A stretch of 64,000 nucleotides of DNA from Paraburkholderia sprentiae WSM5005 (GCF_001865575.2 NZ_CP017561.2:3170001-3234000), one strand, 5' to 3'. Positions 54,589-64,000 are shown, counted from the first letter of the stretch. A program made the numbers and translations. The notes: generated from the letters alone by a model not told the origin.

Positions 54589-55713
54589 ATGGCGATGTCG
54601 AAGGGCAGGCGCTGGGTCGTCGTCGTGGGCGGAACGCTATTGGCGTTGTTGCTGATCGCGATCGGCGCGATGCAATTCGCGCAACAGGAAGTCAAGAATC
54701 GCGTCAGCGCGGTGCTCGGGCCGCTCGGCAGTGCCGAGCGCATCGATGTCGGCCTCACCTCGGTTCACCTTACCCACGTTCTGCTGAAAGCGCCGCCCGG
54801 CTGGCCGGCGGGCGAACCGCTACGCGCCGACGAAATCACGATCACCCCCGACGTGCGCGACCTGATCGCGCGGCGTATGCATATCCGCGAGATCGTCGTG
54901 CGTGGCTTCGACATGGCCGTGCTACGCACCAGCAACGGCTCGCTGAACCTGCTGCCGAATCTGCGCGAATCGCTGAACCGTGGCAATCAGTCGGGCGGCA
55001 CCGGCGCGGCAGCGCCGATCCCGCGCGAAAAGCGGGTCGACCATATCCGCTTCGAGCAAGGCAACTTCCATTTCTACGACATGACGGTCGGGCCGCCACC
55101 GTTCAAGGTGACGGTCAGCAACGCGACCGCGAGCGTCGACAATCTGCATTTGCCGTCGCTTACCGAGCCGACCAACGTCAGCGTTCGCGGCTCGCTGAAG
55201 GGTCCGGCGCATACGGGCACGGTGACGTTCGACGGCTGGATCAAGATCGCCAGCCGCGATTCGCAGACGACGAGCACGCTGCGCGGCGTCGATATCGCGA
55301 TGCTCGATCCGTATCTGCTGAAAAAGGCCGGCGCGCGCGCACAGGTGACGGGCGGCACGGTCGACCTGACGATCGAATCGACGGTGCGCAACTATCATCT
55401 GCGCGCACCCGGCACGGTGACGGTCCACCATCTGCAACTCGCCGAATCCGACAATCCGCTCGAGACGTTCATGTCGATTCCGACCCGCGCCGCCGTCGCC
55501 GCGCTGCGCACGCACAACGGCGACATCACGCTGCATTTCGTGCTCGACGGCGATCTGCGCGATCCGAAGTTCTCGGTGCGCGAAGGGATCCTCACGCGCA
55601 TCGGTGCGGGGTTTGCGCAGGCGCTCGGGGTCAGCGTCGAAGGCGTCGCAAAGGGCGCGGGCGAGACCGTGAAGGGTCTCGGCAATGCGTTGAAGAATCT
55701 GTTGGGACAGTAG
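54589..55713 (+). CDS. AsmA/DUF748-like envelope protein
   Basis: A 374-residue protein with one N-terminal membrane segment (VVVVGGTLLALLLIAIGAMQ) and a long periplasmic part. The body shows repeated beta-strand pairs typical of AsmA/DUF748 proteins (LRADEITITPDVRDLIARRM, HIREIVVRGFDMAVLRTSNG, DHIRFEQGNFHFYDMTVG). Such proteins form hydrophobic grooves that help move lipids between membranes. The C-terminus is Gly/Ala-rich with amphipathic helices. Its exact substrate is unknown. Converges with the HAD gene 8 bases away. Confidence 0.75.
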   Translation: MAMSKGRRWVVVVGGTLLALLLIAIGAMQFAQQEVKNRVSAVLGPLGSAERIDVGLTSVHLTHVLLKAPPGWPAGEPLRADEITITPDVRDLIARRMHIREIVVRGFDMAVLRTSNGSLNLLPNLRESLNRGNQSGGTGAAAPIPREKRVDHIRFEQGNFHFYDMTVGPPPFKVTVSNATASVDNLHLPSLTEPTNVSVRGSLKGPAHTGTVTFDGWIKIASRDSQTTSTLRGVDIAMLDPYLLKKAGARAQVTGGTVDLTIESTVRNYHLRAPGTVTVHHLQLAESDNPLETFMSIPTRAAVAALRTHNGDITLHFVLDGDLRDPKFSVREGILTRIGAGFAQALGVSVEGVAKGAGETVKGLGNALKNLLGQ

Positions 55714-55721
55714 CGGTCAGC

Positions 55722-56345
55722 TCAAACCGGCAAGCCCAGCTTGCGCAGCTTCGTCTCGGTTTGCGCGGCGCTCGTGTGATGCACGCCGTGCCAGCCGAGC
55801 GCCGTCGCGGCTTCGGCGTTCTTCGCGTTGTCGTCGATGAAGACGAGTTCGGCCGGTTCGACACCGGGTATCTGCAACTCGATGCGCCGGCGCATTTCCG
55901 CGAAGATCGCCGGGTCGGGCTTCACGAGCTTCACGCGCCCCGACACGACGATGTCCCGAAACCGCCTCAGCACCGGATAGTGCTCCCACGCATACGGGAA
56001 AGTCTCGTGCGACCAGTTGGTGAGCCCAAAGAGCGGCACCTCGGCCGCTTCGAGTTTTTCCATCAGCGCGATGCCGTCGTCGAGCACGCCGGCCACCATC
56101 TCGTGCCAGCGCTCATAGAACGCGCGGATCAGCGGCTCGTGATCGGGAAACCGCGCGATCAGCTCGTCGGTGGCTTCGACGATCGGCTGGCCGCCGTCCT
56201 GGCGGACCACCCAGTCCATCGAGCAAACGTGCGTGAGGAACCAGCGGCGCTCGACGTCGTCGGGAATCAACTCGCGGTACAGGTACTCGGGACTCCAGTC
56301 GATCAGCACGCCGCCGAAATCGAACACCACTGCCTTGATCGCCAT
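55722..56345 (-). CDS. HAD-family phosphatase (YihX-like)
   Basis: A 207-residue HAD hydrolase. Motif I VVFDFGGVLIDWSPEYLY at the N-terminus with the nucleophile Asp, motif II FGLTNWSHET, motif III KPDPAIF and motif IV ELVFIDDNAKNAEAA. The order and size match YihX/alpha-glucose-1-phosphatase-like members, but HAD substrate specificity cannot be read from sequence. 35 bases after the aminopeptidase P gene, likely cotranscribed. Confidence 0.88.
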   Translation of the reverse strand: MAIKAVVFDFGGVLIDWSPEYLYRELIPDDVERRWFLTHVCSMDWVVRQDGGQPIVEATDELIARFPDHEPLIRAFYERWHEMVAGVLDDGIALMEKLEAAEVPLFGLTNWSHETFPYAWEHYPVLRRFRDIVVSGRVKLVKPDPAIFAEMRRRIELQIPGVEPAELVFIDDNAKNAEAATALGWHGVHHTSAAQTETKLRKLGLPV

Positions 56346-56380
56346 GCCTCACGCTCCGTTTGCAAGGTCATCCACTGCGC

Positions 56381-58195
56381 TCAGACCGGTTGCGTGCGCA
56401 GTTCGAGCCACGCCTTCGCGTCGCCCGACACATGCGGCGCGAGGCGCGTACGTACCGTTTCGTGATAGGCGTTGAGCCACGCACGCTCGTCGTCGCGCAG
56501 CAGCGACAGCTCGATGCAGCGCGTGTCGATCGGACACAGCGTCAGCGTTTCGAACTTCAGGAAATCGCCGAATTCGGTTTTTTCCGCGGCCACGTTCAGC
56601 ACGAGGTTTTCGATGCGCACGCCCCACTTGCCCGGCCGATACAGACCCGGCTCGTTCGACGTGATCATGCCCTCCTCCATCGCGGTCCACGGTTCTGCCG
56701 GCGCGTAGTGCGAGATCACCTGCGGGCCTTCGTGCACGTTCAGGAAGTAGCCGACCCCGTGACCGGTGCCGTGGCCATAGTCGGCGCCAGCCTGCCAGAT
56801 CGGCGCGCGCGCGATCGCGTCGAGCATCGGCGAGCGGATGCCGCGCGGGAATTGCGCGCGCGACAGCGCGATCATGCCCTTCAGCACGACGGTGAAATCG
56901 CGGCGCTGTTCGATGCTCGGCGTGCCGACCGGGACGACGCGCGTGATGTCGGTCGTGCCGCTCAGGTACTGGCCGCCCGAGTCGATCAGCAGCAGACCGT
57001 TGCCCTCGATCACCGCATGCGACTCTTCGGTCGCGCGATAGTGCGGCATTGCGCCGTTCGCGTTGAAGCCCGCGATCGTCGCGAAGCTCAGCGACACGAA
57101 GCCGGGATGGCGCGCGCGGGCGGCTGTCAGACGTTCGTCGATCGTCAGTTCGGTGATGCGCTCGCGGCCCAGCGCGCTTTCGAACCACGCGAAGAATTCG
57201 GCGAGCGCGGCGCCGTCGTGCTCCATCGTCTCGCGCACGTGCGCGGCGTCGGCGGCGGTCTTGCACGACTTCAGGAAAGTGGACGGATTGACCGCCTCGA
57301 CCACCTTCACCGACGACGGCACCGCCTGCAGCGAACCGTACGTGATGCGCCGCGGATCGATCAGCAGCGTGCTGCCGGCCGGCAGCGCGGCGAGCGCCTC
57401 GGCGGCTTGCGCGTACGGCTCGACGCCGATGCCGTCGCGCGCCAGCACTTCGGCGAGCGCCGGCGAGACTTTGCCGTCGCCGATAAAGAGCGACGCGCGA
57501 TCGCCGCCGATCAGCGCGTGCGCGACGAACACCGGGTTGTAGCTGACGTCGGCGCCGCGCAGGTTCAGCAGCCAGGCGAGATCGTCGAGCGTGGAGATGA
57601 AGTGCCATTGCGCGCCTTTGTCGCCCATCGCGCGACGCACCTGCGCGAGCTTGTCCGCGCGCGTGACGCCCGCTTGCGGCGCAAGATGCTCGAAGACGGC
57701 GTCGGCGGGGAGCGCGGGACGCTGCGCCCAGATCGCGTCGAACAGGTCGACGTCGGTGCGCAGCTGCACGCCGCGCGCCTTCAGTGCGGCGCTCAACGCG
57801 CGCGCGGCCGCGACGCCGAGCACCGCGCCGTCCACACCGACGGTTCCGCCGCTCGCAACCCGCTGCGCGAGCCAGTCGAAATGCGGCGTTGTCTGCTGGC
57901 CGCCCATCATTTTCATCAGCTGCACGCCGGTGCCGGCGAGCTGGGCGCTCGCCTGCTCCCAGTAGCGGCTGTCGGTCCAGACGCCGGCGAAATCGGCGGT
58001 CACGATCAGCGTGCCGGCGGAGCCGGTGAAGCCCGACAGCCACTGGCGGCCTTGCCAGCGCCCGGGAAGATACTCGGACAGATGCGGATCCGCCGACGGC
58101 ACGAGGTAAGCGGCGATGCCTTCGCGCGCCATCGCAGCGCGCAGGCTCGCGAGGCGCTCGGGAATGGAGGAGGTTTCGGGAAGTCGGGCGTTCAT
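56381..58195 (-). CDS. pepP: M24-family Xaa-Pro aminopeptidase (aminopeptidase P)
   Basis: A 604-residue protein, the long three-domain form (two N-terminal creatinase-like domains, then the pita-bread catalytic domain), similar to eukaryotic-type cytosolic aminopeptidase P. Metal ligands: LLIDSGGQYLSGTTDITRVV (two Asp), GTGHGVGYFLNVHEGPQ (His), MITSNEPGLY (Glu) and a last Glu near VRIENLVLNV. It removes N-terminal residues before proline. The symbol pepP is used in the broad sense; E. coli PepP is shorter. Confidence 0.9.
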   Translation of the reverse strand: MNARLPETSSIPERLASLRAAMAREGIAAYLVPSADPHLSEYLPGRWQGRQWLSGFTGSAGTLIVTADFAGVWTDSRYWEQASAQLAGTGVQLMKMMGGQQTTPHFDWLAQRVASGGTVGVDGAVLGVAAARALSAALKARGVQLRTDVDLFDAIWAQRPALPADAVFEHLAPQAGVTRADKLAQVRRAMGDKGAQWHFISTLDDLAWLLNLRGADVSYNPVFVAHALIGGDRASLFIGDGKVSPALAEVLARDGIGVEPYAQAAEALAALPAGSTLLIDPRRITYGSLQAVPSSVKVVEAVNPSTFLKSCKTAADAAHVRETMEHDGAALAEFFAWFESALGRERITELTIDERLTAARARHPGFVSLSFATIAGFNANGAMPHYRATEESHAVIEGNGLLLIDSGGQYLSGTTDITRVVPVGTPSIEQRRDFTVVLKGMIALSRAQFPRGIRSPMLDAIARAPIWQAGADYGHGTGHGVGYFLNVHEGPQVISHYAPAEPWTAMEEGMITSNEPGLYRPGKWGVRIENLVLNVAAEKTEFGDFLKFETLTLCPIDTRCIELSLLRDDERAWLNAYHETVRTRLAPHVSGDAKAWLELRTQPV

Positions 58196-58213
58196 GGCGT
58201 TACCTGCGAGGAT

Positions 58214-58480
58214 TCATCGACGGATTGACTGGCGCGAAAAGAGCCGCACCGTCACGGCGACGGCGACGAGCGCGACGGCGGTACATATCGGCCATTCGAG
58301 CATGTCGCCGTCATGGAAAAGACCTGTCACGTTGCCGGCCATGCGCGCGACGCACGCGCCGACCACGCCGGCCAACAGCGCGGGCCAGCAGCGGGCGCGG
58401 CTCGCCCGGCGCTGGGGATGCAACCAAAAGCCCGTGAGGCCGATCACGGCGCCGAGGACGAGAATGCCTGGCCAACCCAT
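58214..58480 (-). CDS. small membrane protein, GlsB/YeaQ/YmgE-like
   Basis: An 88-residue protein with three hydrophobic segments (GILVLGAVIGLTGFWLHP, ALLAGVVGACVARMAGNVTG, AVALVAVAVTVRLF). The spacing and Gly-rich helices resemble the transglycosylase-associated (GlsB/YeaQ) family of stress proteins of unknown function; the resemblance is moderate. The chosen Met (residue 14 of a longer frame) removes a charged extension. 18 bases from the pepP start and on the same strand. Confidence 0.6.
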   Translation of the reverse strand: MGWPGILVLGAVIGLTGFWLHPQRRASRARCWPALLAGVVGACVARMAGNVTGLFHDGDMLEWPICTAVALVAVAVTVRLFSRQSIRR

Positions 58481-58709
58481 CAGGCGTGCGCTCCGGACTG
58501 GGCGCTCAAACACGGCCAAATCGATTTCGGAGTCGTCTCATAGGCGAAAGGAGCCGCCAAAGCTAGCATTTTTGCCTCCTCAACGATAGAAGTTCAGCAC
58601 GGCGCTTTCCGCATAGCGGTCGAGTTTAGGGGTCGGGGTGTGCTTAGGCAAGTTGCAAGTCTGACGAAAACGCCTCGCGTTCCGCCCTTTGCCACGCTGA
58701 CGCCGAGCC

Positions 58710-59420
58710 ATGCGCATCGCCCTTATCGAACCCGACCTGCAACACGCCAAACTGGTCGACCGGCTCATCTTCGCCGGGGGCCACGTATGCCAACACTTCA
58801 CCACCAGCGCCACCTTTTTGCAGCGCGCCACCGACGAGTTCTTCGACTTGCTGATCACCGAAAGCTGGGCCGGCGACCATTGCGCCGAAGACGTGATCCC
58901 GCGGGCGCGCTCCATCTTGCCGGGCCTGCCCGTCATGATGCTGATTACGGCACCGCGCGAATGCCAGATCGTCGCCGCGCTGCACGCCGGCGCCGACGAC
59001 TGCCTGAGCAAGCCGGTGCGGGGCCCCGAAATGCTCGCGCGTGTCGAGGCGCTGCAGCGCCGCGCGGGCCTGCGTCGGCCGCGTAACCGGCGGCGCGACG
59101 CGATCGGCGGCTATACGTTCGAGCCGGCGACTTTCGCAGTGAGCTTCCGCGAAGTAACCGTGACCCTGACGCCGAAGGAATTTCGCCTCGCGCTGCTGCT
59201 GTTCAACAATCTGGCGCGGCCGGTGTCGCGCGCGCATATCCTCGAAACCGTTTGGGCGCGCCGTCGCGACGCAAAGTCGCGCACCATCGACACCCACGCG
59301 TCGCGCGTGCGCAGCAAGCTGCAACTACGCCCGGAGCTTGGCTATACGCTGTCGCCGGTCTATGGTTACGGTTACCAGCTCGACGCGATCCCGCCGGAGA
59401 CCCTGACAGGCGGTAACTGA
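58710..59420 (+). CDS. OmpR-type response regulator with Glu at the phosphorylation site
   Basis: A 236-residue regulator. Receiver domain about residues 1-118: ALIEPD stands for the acidic pair, FDLLITE places Glu51 where the phospho-accepting Asp is expected, and LSKPV keeps the conserved Lys. A winged-helix domain (about 130-230) has VTLTPKEFRLALLLFNNLAR and the DNA-recognition helix near RTIDTHASRVRSKL. Glu in place of Asp often mimics or removes phosphorylation control. No histidine kinase gene is adjacent. It lies 80 bases upstream of hemA on the same strand; regulation of hemA is possible but unproven. Confidence 0.85.
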   Translation: MRIALIEPDLQHAKLVDRLIFAGGHVCQHFTTSATFLQRATDEFFDLLITESWAGDHCAEDVIPRARSILPGLPVMMLITAPRECQIVAALHAGADDCLSKPVRGPEMLARVEALQRRAGLRRPRNRRRDAIGGYTFEPATFAVSFREVTVTLTPKEFRLALLLFNNLARPVSRAHILETVWARRRDAKSRTIDTHASRVRSKLQLRPELGYTLSPVYGYGYQLDAIPPETLTGGN

Positions 59421-59468
59421 CGCATGCGGGGCTAGACGGCGTGCAGCATGTGAAAATCGGGAAAACGC

Positions 59469-59474
59469 TATAAT
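59469..59474 (+). promoter_or_regulatory. -10 box upstream of hemA
   Basis: A perfect TATAAT, 26 bases before the hemA ATG. No good -35 at 16-18 bases upstream, so it may depend on an activator. Predicted leader is about 20 bases. Confidence 0.5.
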
Positions 59475-59500
59475 ACGGGGCTGAACCATAGCTCTCCCAA

Positions 59501-60787
59501 ATGCAGCTTCTAACGATCGGAATCAACCATCACACTGCGCCTGTCGCCTTGCGCGAACGCGTGGCGTTTCCGCTCGAACAGATCAAGCCTGCCCTGGATA
59601 CCTTCAAAGGCATCTGGCTTGGCCGCATGGCCCCCAATGCGCCCGAAGCCGCCATCCTATCCACCTGCAACCGCACCGAACTCTACTGCGCGACCGACGA
59701 CCTCGCCGCACGCGAAGCTTCGATCCAGTGGCTGTCGAAATACCACAACCTGCCCATCGACGAACTGGCACCGCACGTCTACGCGCTGCCCCAGTCCGAA
59801 GCGGTGCGGCATGCGTTCCGCGTGGCATCGGGGCTTGATTCGATGGTGCTCGGCGAAACGCAGATCGTCGGACAAATGAAGGACGCGGTGCGCACCGCCT
59901 CCGAAGCCGGCGCGCTCGGCACCTATCTGAATCAGCTCTTTCAGCGCACGTTCGCCGTCGCCAAGGAAGTGCGCAGCACGACAGAAATCGGCGCGCAGTC
60001 GGTGTCGATGGCCGCCGCCGCGGTACGGCTCGCCCAACGCATTTTCGACAAGATCGCGAATCAGCGGGTGCTGTTCATTGGTGCTGGCGAAATGATCGAG
60101 CTGTGCGCGACGCATTTCGCCGCTCAGCAACCGCGTGAACTCGTCGTCGCGAACCGCACCGCCGAACGCGGCATGCGGCTCGCCGAGCGCTTCAACGGCC
60201 GCGCCATTCCACTCTCCGAGCTACCGGCGCGGATGCACGAATTCGACATCATCGTGTCGTGCACAGCGTCCACGTTGCCGATCATCGGTCTCGGCGCGGT
60301 CGAGCGTGCGGTCAAGGCGCGCCGTCACCGGCCGATTTTCATGGTCGACCTTGCTGTGCCGCGCGACATCGAACCCGAAGCCGGCCAGCTCGAAGACGTG
60401 TTCCTGTACACCGTCGACGACCTCGGCGCGATCGTCCGCGAAGGCAATGCGTCGCGCCAGGCCGCGGTCGCGCAGGCCGAAGCGATCATCGAAACGCGCG
60501 TGCAGAACTTCATGCAATGGCTTGACGCGCGCAGCATCGTGCCGGTGATCCGCCACATGCACACGCAGGCCGATACGCTGCGCCGCGCAGAGGTCGAACG
60601 CGCGCAGAAAATGCTCGCGCGCGGGGACGATCCGGCCGAGGTGCTCGAAGCACTGTCGCAATCGCTCACCAACAAGCTGATCCATGGTCCTACGCACGCG
60701 TTGAATCGTGCGAGCAGCGACAACCGCGACAAGCTGATCGAGCTGATGAGCGGCTTCTACAGACATTCCGGCTCCTCCGAGCGTTAG
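59501..60787 (+). CDS. hemA: glutamyl-tRNA reductase
   Basis: A 428-residue enzyme that reduces glutamyl-tRNA to glutamate-1-semialdehyde with NADPH, the first step of C5 tetrapyrrole synthesis. N-terminal [17 protein letters not shown]; catalytic Cys in [11 protein letters not shown] near residue 50; [19 protein letters not shown]; the NADPH-binding Rossmann domain with [15 protein letters not shown]; and a C-terminal dimerisation helix region. It starts an operon with prfA and prmC, the common hemA-prfA-prmC order. Confidence 0.96.
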   Translation: MQLLTIGINHHTAPVALRERVAFPLEQIKPALDTFKGIWLGRMAPNAPEAAILSTCNRTELYCATDDLAAREASIQWLSKYHNLPIDELAPHVYALPQSEAVRHAFRVASGLDSMVLGETQIVGQMKDAVRTASEAGALGTYLNQLFQRTFAVAKEVRSTTEIGAQSVSMAAAAVRLAQRIFDKIANQRVLFIGAGEMIELCATHFAAQQPRELVVANRTAERGMRLAERFNGRAIPLSELPARMHEFDIIVSCTASTLPIIGLGAVERAVKARRHRPIFMVDLAVPRDIEPEAGQLEDVFLYTVDDLGAIVREGNASRQAAVAQAEAIIETRVQNFMQWLDARSIVPVIRHMHTQADTLRRAEVERAQKMLARGDDPAEVLEALSQSLTNKLIHGPTHALNRASSDNRDKLIELMSGFYRHSGSSER

Positions 60788-60905
60788 CGGCGCCGTGCTC
60801 GCCGCACCGCGCGCACCACAGCGTGGCTCGCGAAGTGCTTCCGCCCCGGGCATTCGCCCGTTCCCTGGCCGCATCCTTTCCGGAGTCCGCTCCGCTATCC
60901 GCCTG

Positions 60906-61988
60906 ATGAAAACGAGCATGCAACGCAAGCTCGACCAGCTGACCACCCGGCTGGCCGAACTGAACGACCTGTTGAGCCGCGAGGACGTCACCGCCAACCT
61001 CGACCAGTACCGCAAGCTCACGCGCGAGCACGCGGAACTCGGCCCCGTCGTCGAGCAATACGGGCTTTGGCGTCAGGCGCAGAACGATGCGACCACCGCG
61101 CAGGAACTGCTCGCCGACGCGTCGATGCGTGATTTCGCCGAAGAGGAAATCCGTGCGGCGCGCGATCGCATGGACACGCTCGGCGTCGAACTGCAGAAAA
61201 TGCTGCTGCCGAAAGACCCGAACGACGACCGCAACATCTTCCTTGAAATCCGCGCGGGCACCGGCGGCGACGAATCCGCGCTATTCGCGGGCGATCTGCT
61301 GCGCATGTATCTGCGCTATGCCGAACGCAATCGCTGGCAGGCCGAGATGATGTCGGCGAGCGAATCGGACCTTGGCGGCTATCGCGAAGTGATCGTGCGG
61401 ATCGCCGGCGATGCCGCGTACTCGAAGCTGAAGTTCGAGTCGGGCGGGCACCGCGTGCAGCGCGTGCCGGCCACCGAAACGCAGGGCCGCATCCATACCT
61501 CGGCGTGCACGGTCGCGGTGATGCCGGAAGCGGACGAGATCGGCGAAGTCGACATCAATCCGGCTGATCTGCGAATCGACACGTTCCGCGCGTCGGGCGC
61601 GGGCGGCCAGCACATCAACAAGACCGACTCGGCGGTGCGCGTGACGCACTTGCCGACGGGCATCGTCGTCGAGTGTCAGGACGACCGCTCGCAGCACAAG
61701 AACAAGGATCGCGCGCTGAAGGTGCTCGCCGCGCGCATCAAGGACAAGCAGGCGCACGAGCAGCAGGCGAAGGAAGCGGCGACCCGCAAAAACCTGATCG
61801 GCTCGGGCGACCGTTCCGAGCGCATCCGCACGTACAACTTCCCGCAGGGGCGTCTCACGGATCACCGCATCAACCTGACGCTGTATCGCCTCGACGCCAT
61901 CATGGACGGCGATCTCGAAGAACTGATCGCGGCGCTCGTCAGCGAGCATCAGGCCGAGTTGCTGGCCTCCCTGGGCGACGCGGATTAA
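60906..61988 (+). CDS. prfA: peptide chain release factor 1
   Basis: A 360-residue class I release factor that reads UAA and UAG and triggers peptide release. The codon-recognition tripeptide P-A-T is in [14 protein letters not shown], and the GGQ catalytic motif is in [17 protein letters not shown] near residue 235, the Gln of which PrmC methylates. The frame is open 37 codons upstream from a GTG, but [12 protein letters not shown] gives the standard length. prmC starts 10 bases after the stop. Confidence 0.96.
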   Translation: MKTSMQRKLDQLTTRLAELNDLLSREDVTANLDQYRKLTREHAELGPVVEQYGLWRQAQNDATTAQELLADASMRDFAEEEIRAARDRMDTLGVELQKMLLPKDPNDDRNIFLEIRAGTGGDESALFAGDLLRMYLRYAERNRWQAEMMSASESDLGGYREVIVRIAGDAAYSKLKFESGGHRVQRVPATETQGRIHTSACTVAVMPEADEIGEVDINPADLRIDTFRASGAGGQHINKTDSAVRVTHLPTGIVVECQDDRSQHKNKDRALKVLAARIKDKQAHEQQAKEAATRKNLIGSGDRSERIRTYNFPQGRLTDHRINLTLYRLDAIMDGDLEELIAALVSEHQAELLASLGDAD

Positions 61989-61998
61989 CGTTGCGACA

Positions 61999-62886
61999 AT
62001 GACCGAGACCTCCCCCGCTCCGCTCCATCCCACCGCTCTGCCCGCCACGGCCGACGCGCTGTTGCGCGCCTCGCCGCTGCCGCCGCTCGAAGCGCGGATT
62101 CTGCTCACGCATGTGCTGGGCTGGCGGCGCACGCAGTTGATCACGCGCGGCGAGGAGCCGCTCGAGCGCGCGAGCGTCGAGCGTTATCGTGCGCTGGAGG
62201 CGCGGCGCGTGGTCGGGGAGCCGGTCGCGCAGCTCGTCGGTGCGCGTGAATTTTTCGGGCTCGAGTTCGAGGTCACGCCGCAGGTGCTGATTCCGCGCCC
62301 CGAAACAGAGTTGCTGGTGGAGACCGCACTCGCGGCGATCGAACATCGGCCGCGTGCGCGCGTGCTCGATCTCGGCACAGGAACCGGCGCAATTGCGGTG
62401 GCGATAGCGTCGATGCGTCCCGACGCGCAGGTCTGGGCGCTCGACCGATCGACCGACGCACTTGCGGTCGCCGCGCGCAACGGCGCGCGCCTTCTCGATG
62501 CGCAGCGCCCGGGCGGCGCGGTCGCTTTCCTGCACAGCGACTGGTACGGCTCACTCGACCCCGCGCTGCGCTTCGATGCGATCGTCAGCAATCCGCCCTA
62601 TATCGCGAGCGGCGACCCGCATCTGGGCGAAGGCGATCTGCGCTTCGAGCCGCGCAGCGCGCTCACCGACGAAGCCGACGGCTTGAGCGCGATCCGCGCG
62701 ATCGTCGCCGGCGCGCCCGAGCGTCTCGCCGCCGACGGCGCGCTATGGGTCGAACATGGCTACGACCAGGCCGAAGCCGTGCGCGCGTTGCTGAGCGCGC
62801 GCGGTTTTGCCGAGGTCCGCTCCGAGCGCGATCTGGCCGGCATCGCGCGGATCAGCGGCGGCGTGCTGCGCGCCGCCGCGACGTGA
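61999..62886 (+). CDS. prmC: release factor glutamine N5-methyltransferase
   Basis: A 295-residue SAM-dependent methyltransferase that modifies the GGQ glutamine of RF1 and RF2. SAM motif VLDLGTGTGAIAVAIASM near residue 120 and the catalytic IVSNPPYIA near residue 195 are clear; the N-terminal helical domain (ARILLTHVLGWRRTQLITRG) binds the release factor. Directly follows its substrate's gene. Confidence 0.95.
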   Translation: MTETSPAPLHPTALPATADALLRASPLPPLEARILLTHVLGWRRTQLITRGEEPLERASVERYRALEARRVVGEPVAQLVGAREFFGLEFEVTPQVLIPRPETELLVETALAAIEHRPRARVLDLGTGTGAIAVAIASMRPDAQVWALDRSTDALAVAARNGARLLDAQRPGGAVAFLHSDWYGSLDPALRFDAIVSNPPYIASGDPHLGEGDLRFEPRSALTDEADGLSAIRAIVAGAPERLAADGALWVEHGYDQAEAVRALLSARGFAEVRSERDLAGIARISGGVLRAAAT

Positions 62887-62996
62887 GCGCGGCGGCGCAG
62901 CTAAAACCCCAGGCGCGACGCGGCTGCGGCCGCCCATAGCGAAATCCGCTATCATTTCAGCCTATCCCTTCCTCTATCGGAACCGCAAGGTCAGCC

Positions 62997-63308
62997 ATGG
63001 ACACGCAACAACGCATCAAGCAAATCGTCGACGGCAACAACGTCGTTCTCTTCATGAAGGGCACGGCCCAGTTCCCGATGTGCGGTTTTTCCGGCCGCGC
63101 CATCCAGATCCTGAAGGCGTGCGGTGCCGGTGAAATCAAGACCGTCAACGTGCTCGAAGACGACGAGATCCGTCAGGGCATCAAGGCGTTCTCGAACTGG
63201 CCGACCATTCCGCAGCTGTACGTGAAGGGCGAATTCATCGGCGGCTCGGACATCATGATGGAGATGTACGAATCGGGCGAGTTGCAGCAGCTGTTCGCCG
63301 CGGCCTGA
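62997..63308 (+). CDS. grxD: monothiol glutaredoxin 4
   Basis: A 103-residue CGFS-type glutaredoxin that carries [2Fe-2S] clusters. Active site MCGFSGRA near residue 30, with KGTAQFP before it, NWPTIPQLYVKGEFIGGSD holding the cis-Pro and glutathione contacts. Likely its own promoter: TATCAT at 62950-62955. Not overlapping with prmC (110-base gap). Confidence 0.95.
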   Translation: MDTQQRIKQIVDGNNVVLFMKGTAQFPMCGFSGRAIQILKACGAGEIKTVNVLEDDEIRQGIKAFSNWPTIPQLYVKGEFIGGSDIMMEMYESGELQQLFAAA

Positions 63309-63348
63309 GCGTTCTTCGCTTCTTTCGCTTCGTCAGGCGCCGCAAGCC

Positions 63349-63951
63349 ATGCAGCAAGCACGCACCGCGGCGCCTCGCCGGCTGATCGTCGCGATCACCG
63401 GCGCCACCGGCGCCATCTACGGCATCCGGCTACTCGAGACGCTGCGCCGTCTGGGCGGCGTAGAAAGCCATCTGCTGATTTCGAGCGCGGGTTGGCTCAA
63501 CATCCAGCACGAACTCCAGTTGGGCAAGGAAGACGTGCATCCGCTTGCGGATGTCGTCCATTCAGTGCGCGACGTCGGCGCGAGCATCGCGTCAGGCTCG
63601 TTCGCGACCGACGGCATGATCGTCGCGCCCTGCTCGATGAAAACCCTCGCGAGCATCGCGCACGGTTTCGCCGACAACCTGATCATCCGCGCCGCCGACG
63701 TCACCCTGAAGGAGCGCCGCCGCCTCGTGCTGCTGGTGCGCGAAACGCCGTTCAACCTCGCACACCTGCGCAATATGACGGCCGTCACCGAAATGGGCGG
63801 CGTGATTTTCCCGCCACTGCCCGCGTTCTATAACCAGCCCGGTTCGATCGATGAGATGGTCGACCACACCGTCGCACGCGTCCTGGATCTGTTTGCGCTG
63901 GGGCCGGCGCTGTCGCCCGCGTGGCAAGGATTACGTGGCGCTCAGGACTAA
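63349..63951 (+). CDS. ubiX: flavin prenyltransferase UbiX
   Basis: A 200-residue Rossmann-like flavoprotein that prenylates FMN to make the cofactor of UbiD decarboxylases in ubiquinone synthesis. N-terminal VAITGATGAIYGIRLLETL binds FMN, SFATDGMIVAPCSMKTLASI and LKERRRLVLLVRETPFNLAH follow in the usual order. The last 49 bases of the window after it hold no feature. Confidence 0.94.
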   Translation: MQQARTAAPRRLIVAITGATGAIYGIRLLETLRRLGGVESHLLISSAGWLNIQHELQLGKEDVHPLADVVHSVRDVGASIASGSFATDGMIVAPCSMKTLASIAHGFADNLIIRAADVTLKERRRLVLLVRETPFNLAHLRNMTAVTEMGGVIFPPLPAFYNQPGSIDEMVDHTVARVLDLFALGPALSPAWQGLRGAQD

Positions 63952-64000
63952 CGGGAACCACGCGGATTAACAACGGCCGCGACACAATCAATTCCACGCG

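Noticed and set aside
56360..58228. 622-codon plus-strand frame opposite the aminopeptidase P gene
   Set aside because: Arg-rich shadow without family features; the minus strand carries all M24 metal ligands.
60795..60905. GTG-started extension of prfA right after hemA
   Set aside because: The 37 extra residues are Arg/Pro-rich and absent from release factor 1; the ATG at 60906 gives the standard 360 residues.

Overview
The window is a GC-rich chromosomal segment that reads as a beta-proteobacterium of the Burkholderia/Paraburkholderia group. The basis is gene order and protein character: phenylacetate genes next to mltA-apaG-rpe-gph-trpE, trpGDC followed by a CYTH gene and ung, three tandem DUF2827 proteins, and a Ugp glycerol-3-phosphate transporter. 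I ran no database search; all family calls come from reading the translations.

Layout. 1-4.0 kb: end of a phenylacetate catabolic cluster (paaN partial, paaG, paaI, paaK). 4.0-9.6 kb: housekeeping genes (mltA, a small membrane protein, apaG, rpe, gph, trpE). A previously unlisted 24-codon leader peptide with three Trp codons and a Rho-independent terminator lie between gph and trpE, which suggests classical transcription attenuation of trpE. 9.6-36.6 kb: an accessory block that separates trpE from trpGDC. It holds two XRE regulators near its edges, a three-lipoprotein CsgG/DUF4810/DUF799 operon, two unrecognised genes, and a large minus-strand adhesin locus. 36.6-40.8 kb: trpG, trpD, trpC, CYTH phosphatase-like gene, ung. 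40.8-47.1 kb: azoR-like, M61 peptidase, dsbC-like, UbiH-family monooxygenase, ychF. 47.1-48.0 kb: a two-gene unit that looks like a Tlde1-type (DUF2778) effector with its exported immunity protein. 48.2-52.5 kb: ugpBAEC. 52.7-64 kb: ettA, AsmA-like protein, HAD hydrolase, M24 aminopeptidase P, small membrane protein, an atypical response regulator, hemA, prfA, prmC, grxD, ubiX.

The adhesin locus is the most interesting part. On the minus strand it runs: degenerate EAL protein, a 4112-residue trimeric autotransporter adhesin, an OmpA-domain lipoprotein (TpgA-like position and architecture), three DUF2827 proteins that look like paralogous glycosyltransferases, a parvulin-type periplasmic chaperone, a TPR protein with a GT9-like C-terminal domain, and a DUF937-like membrane protein, closed by a terminator. 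Several genes overlap by 4 bp (ATGA). The adhesin has one N-terminal head and eight internal head modules, joined by stalks made almost only of Ser, Thr, Gly, Leu and Val/Ile. The eight stalks get steadily longer toward the membrane anchor (about 56, 130, 140, 174, 219, 241, 408 and 576 residues). My inference is that the locus builds, glycosylates, chaperones and anchors one very long fibre.
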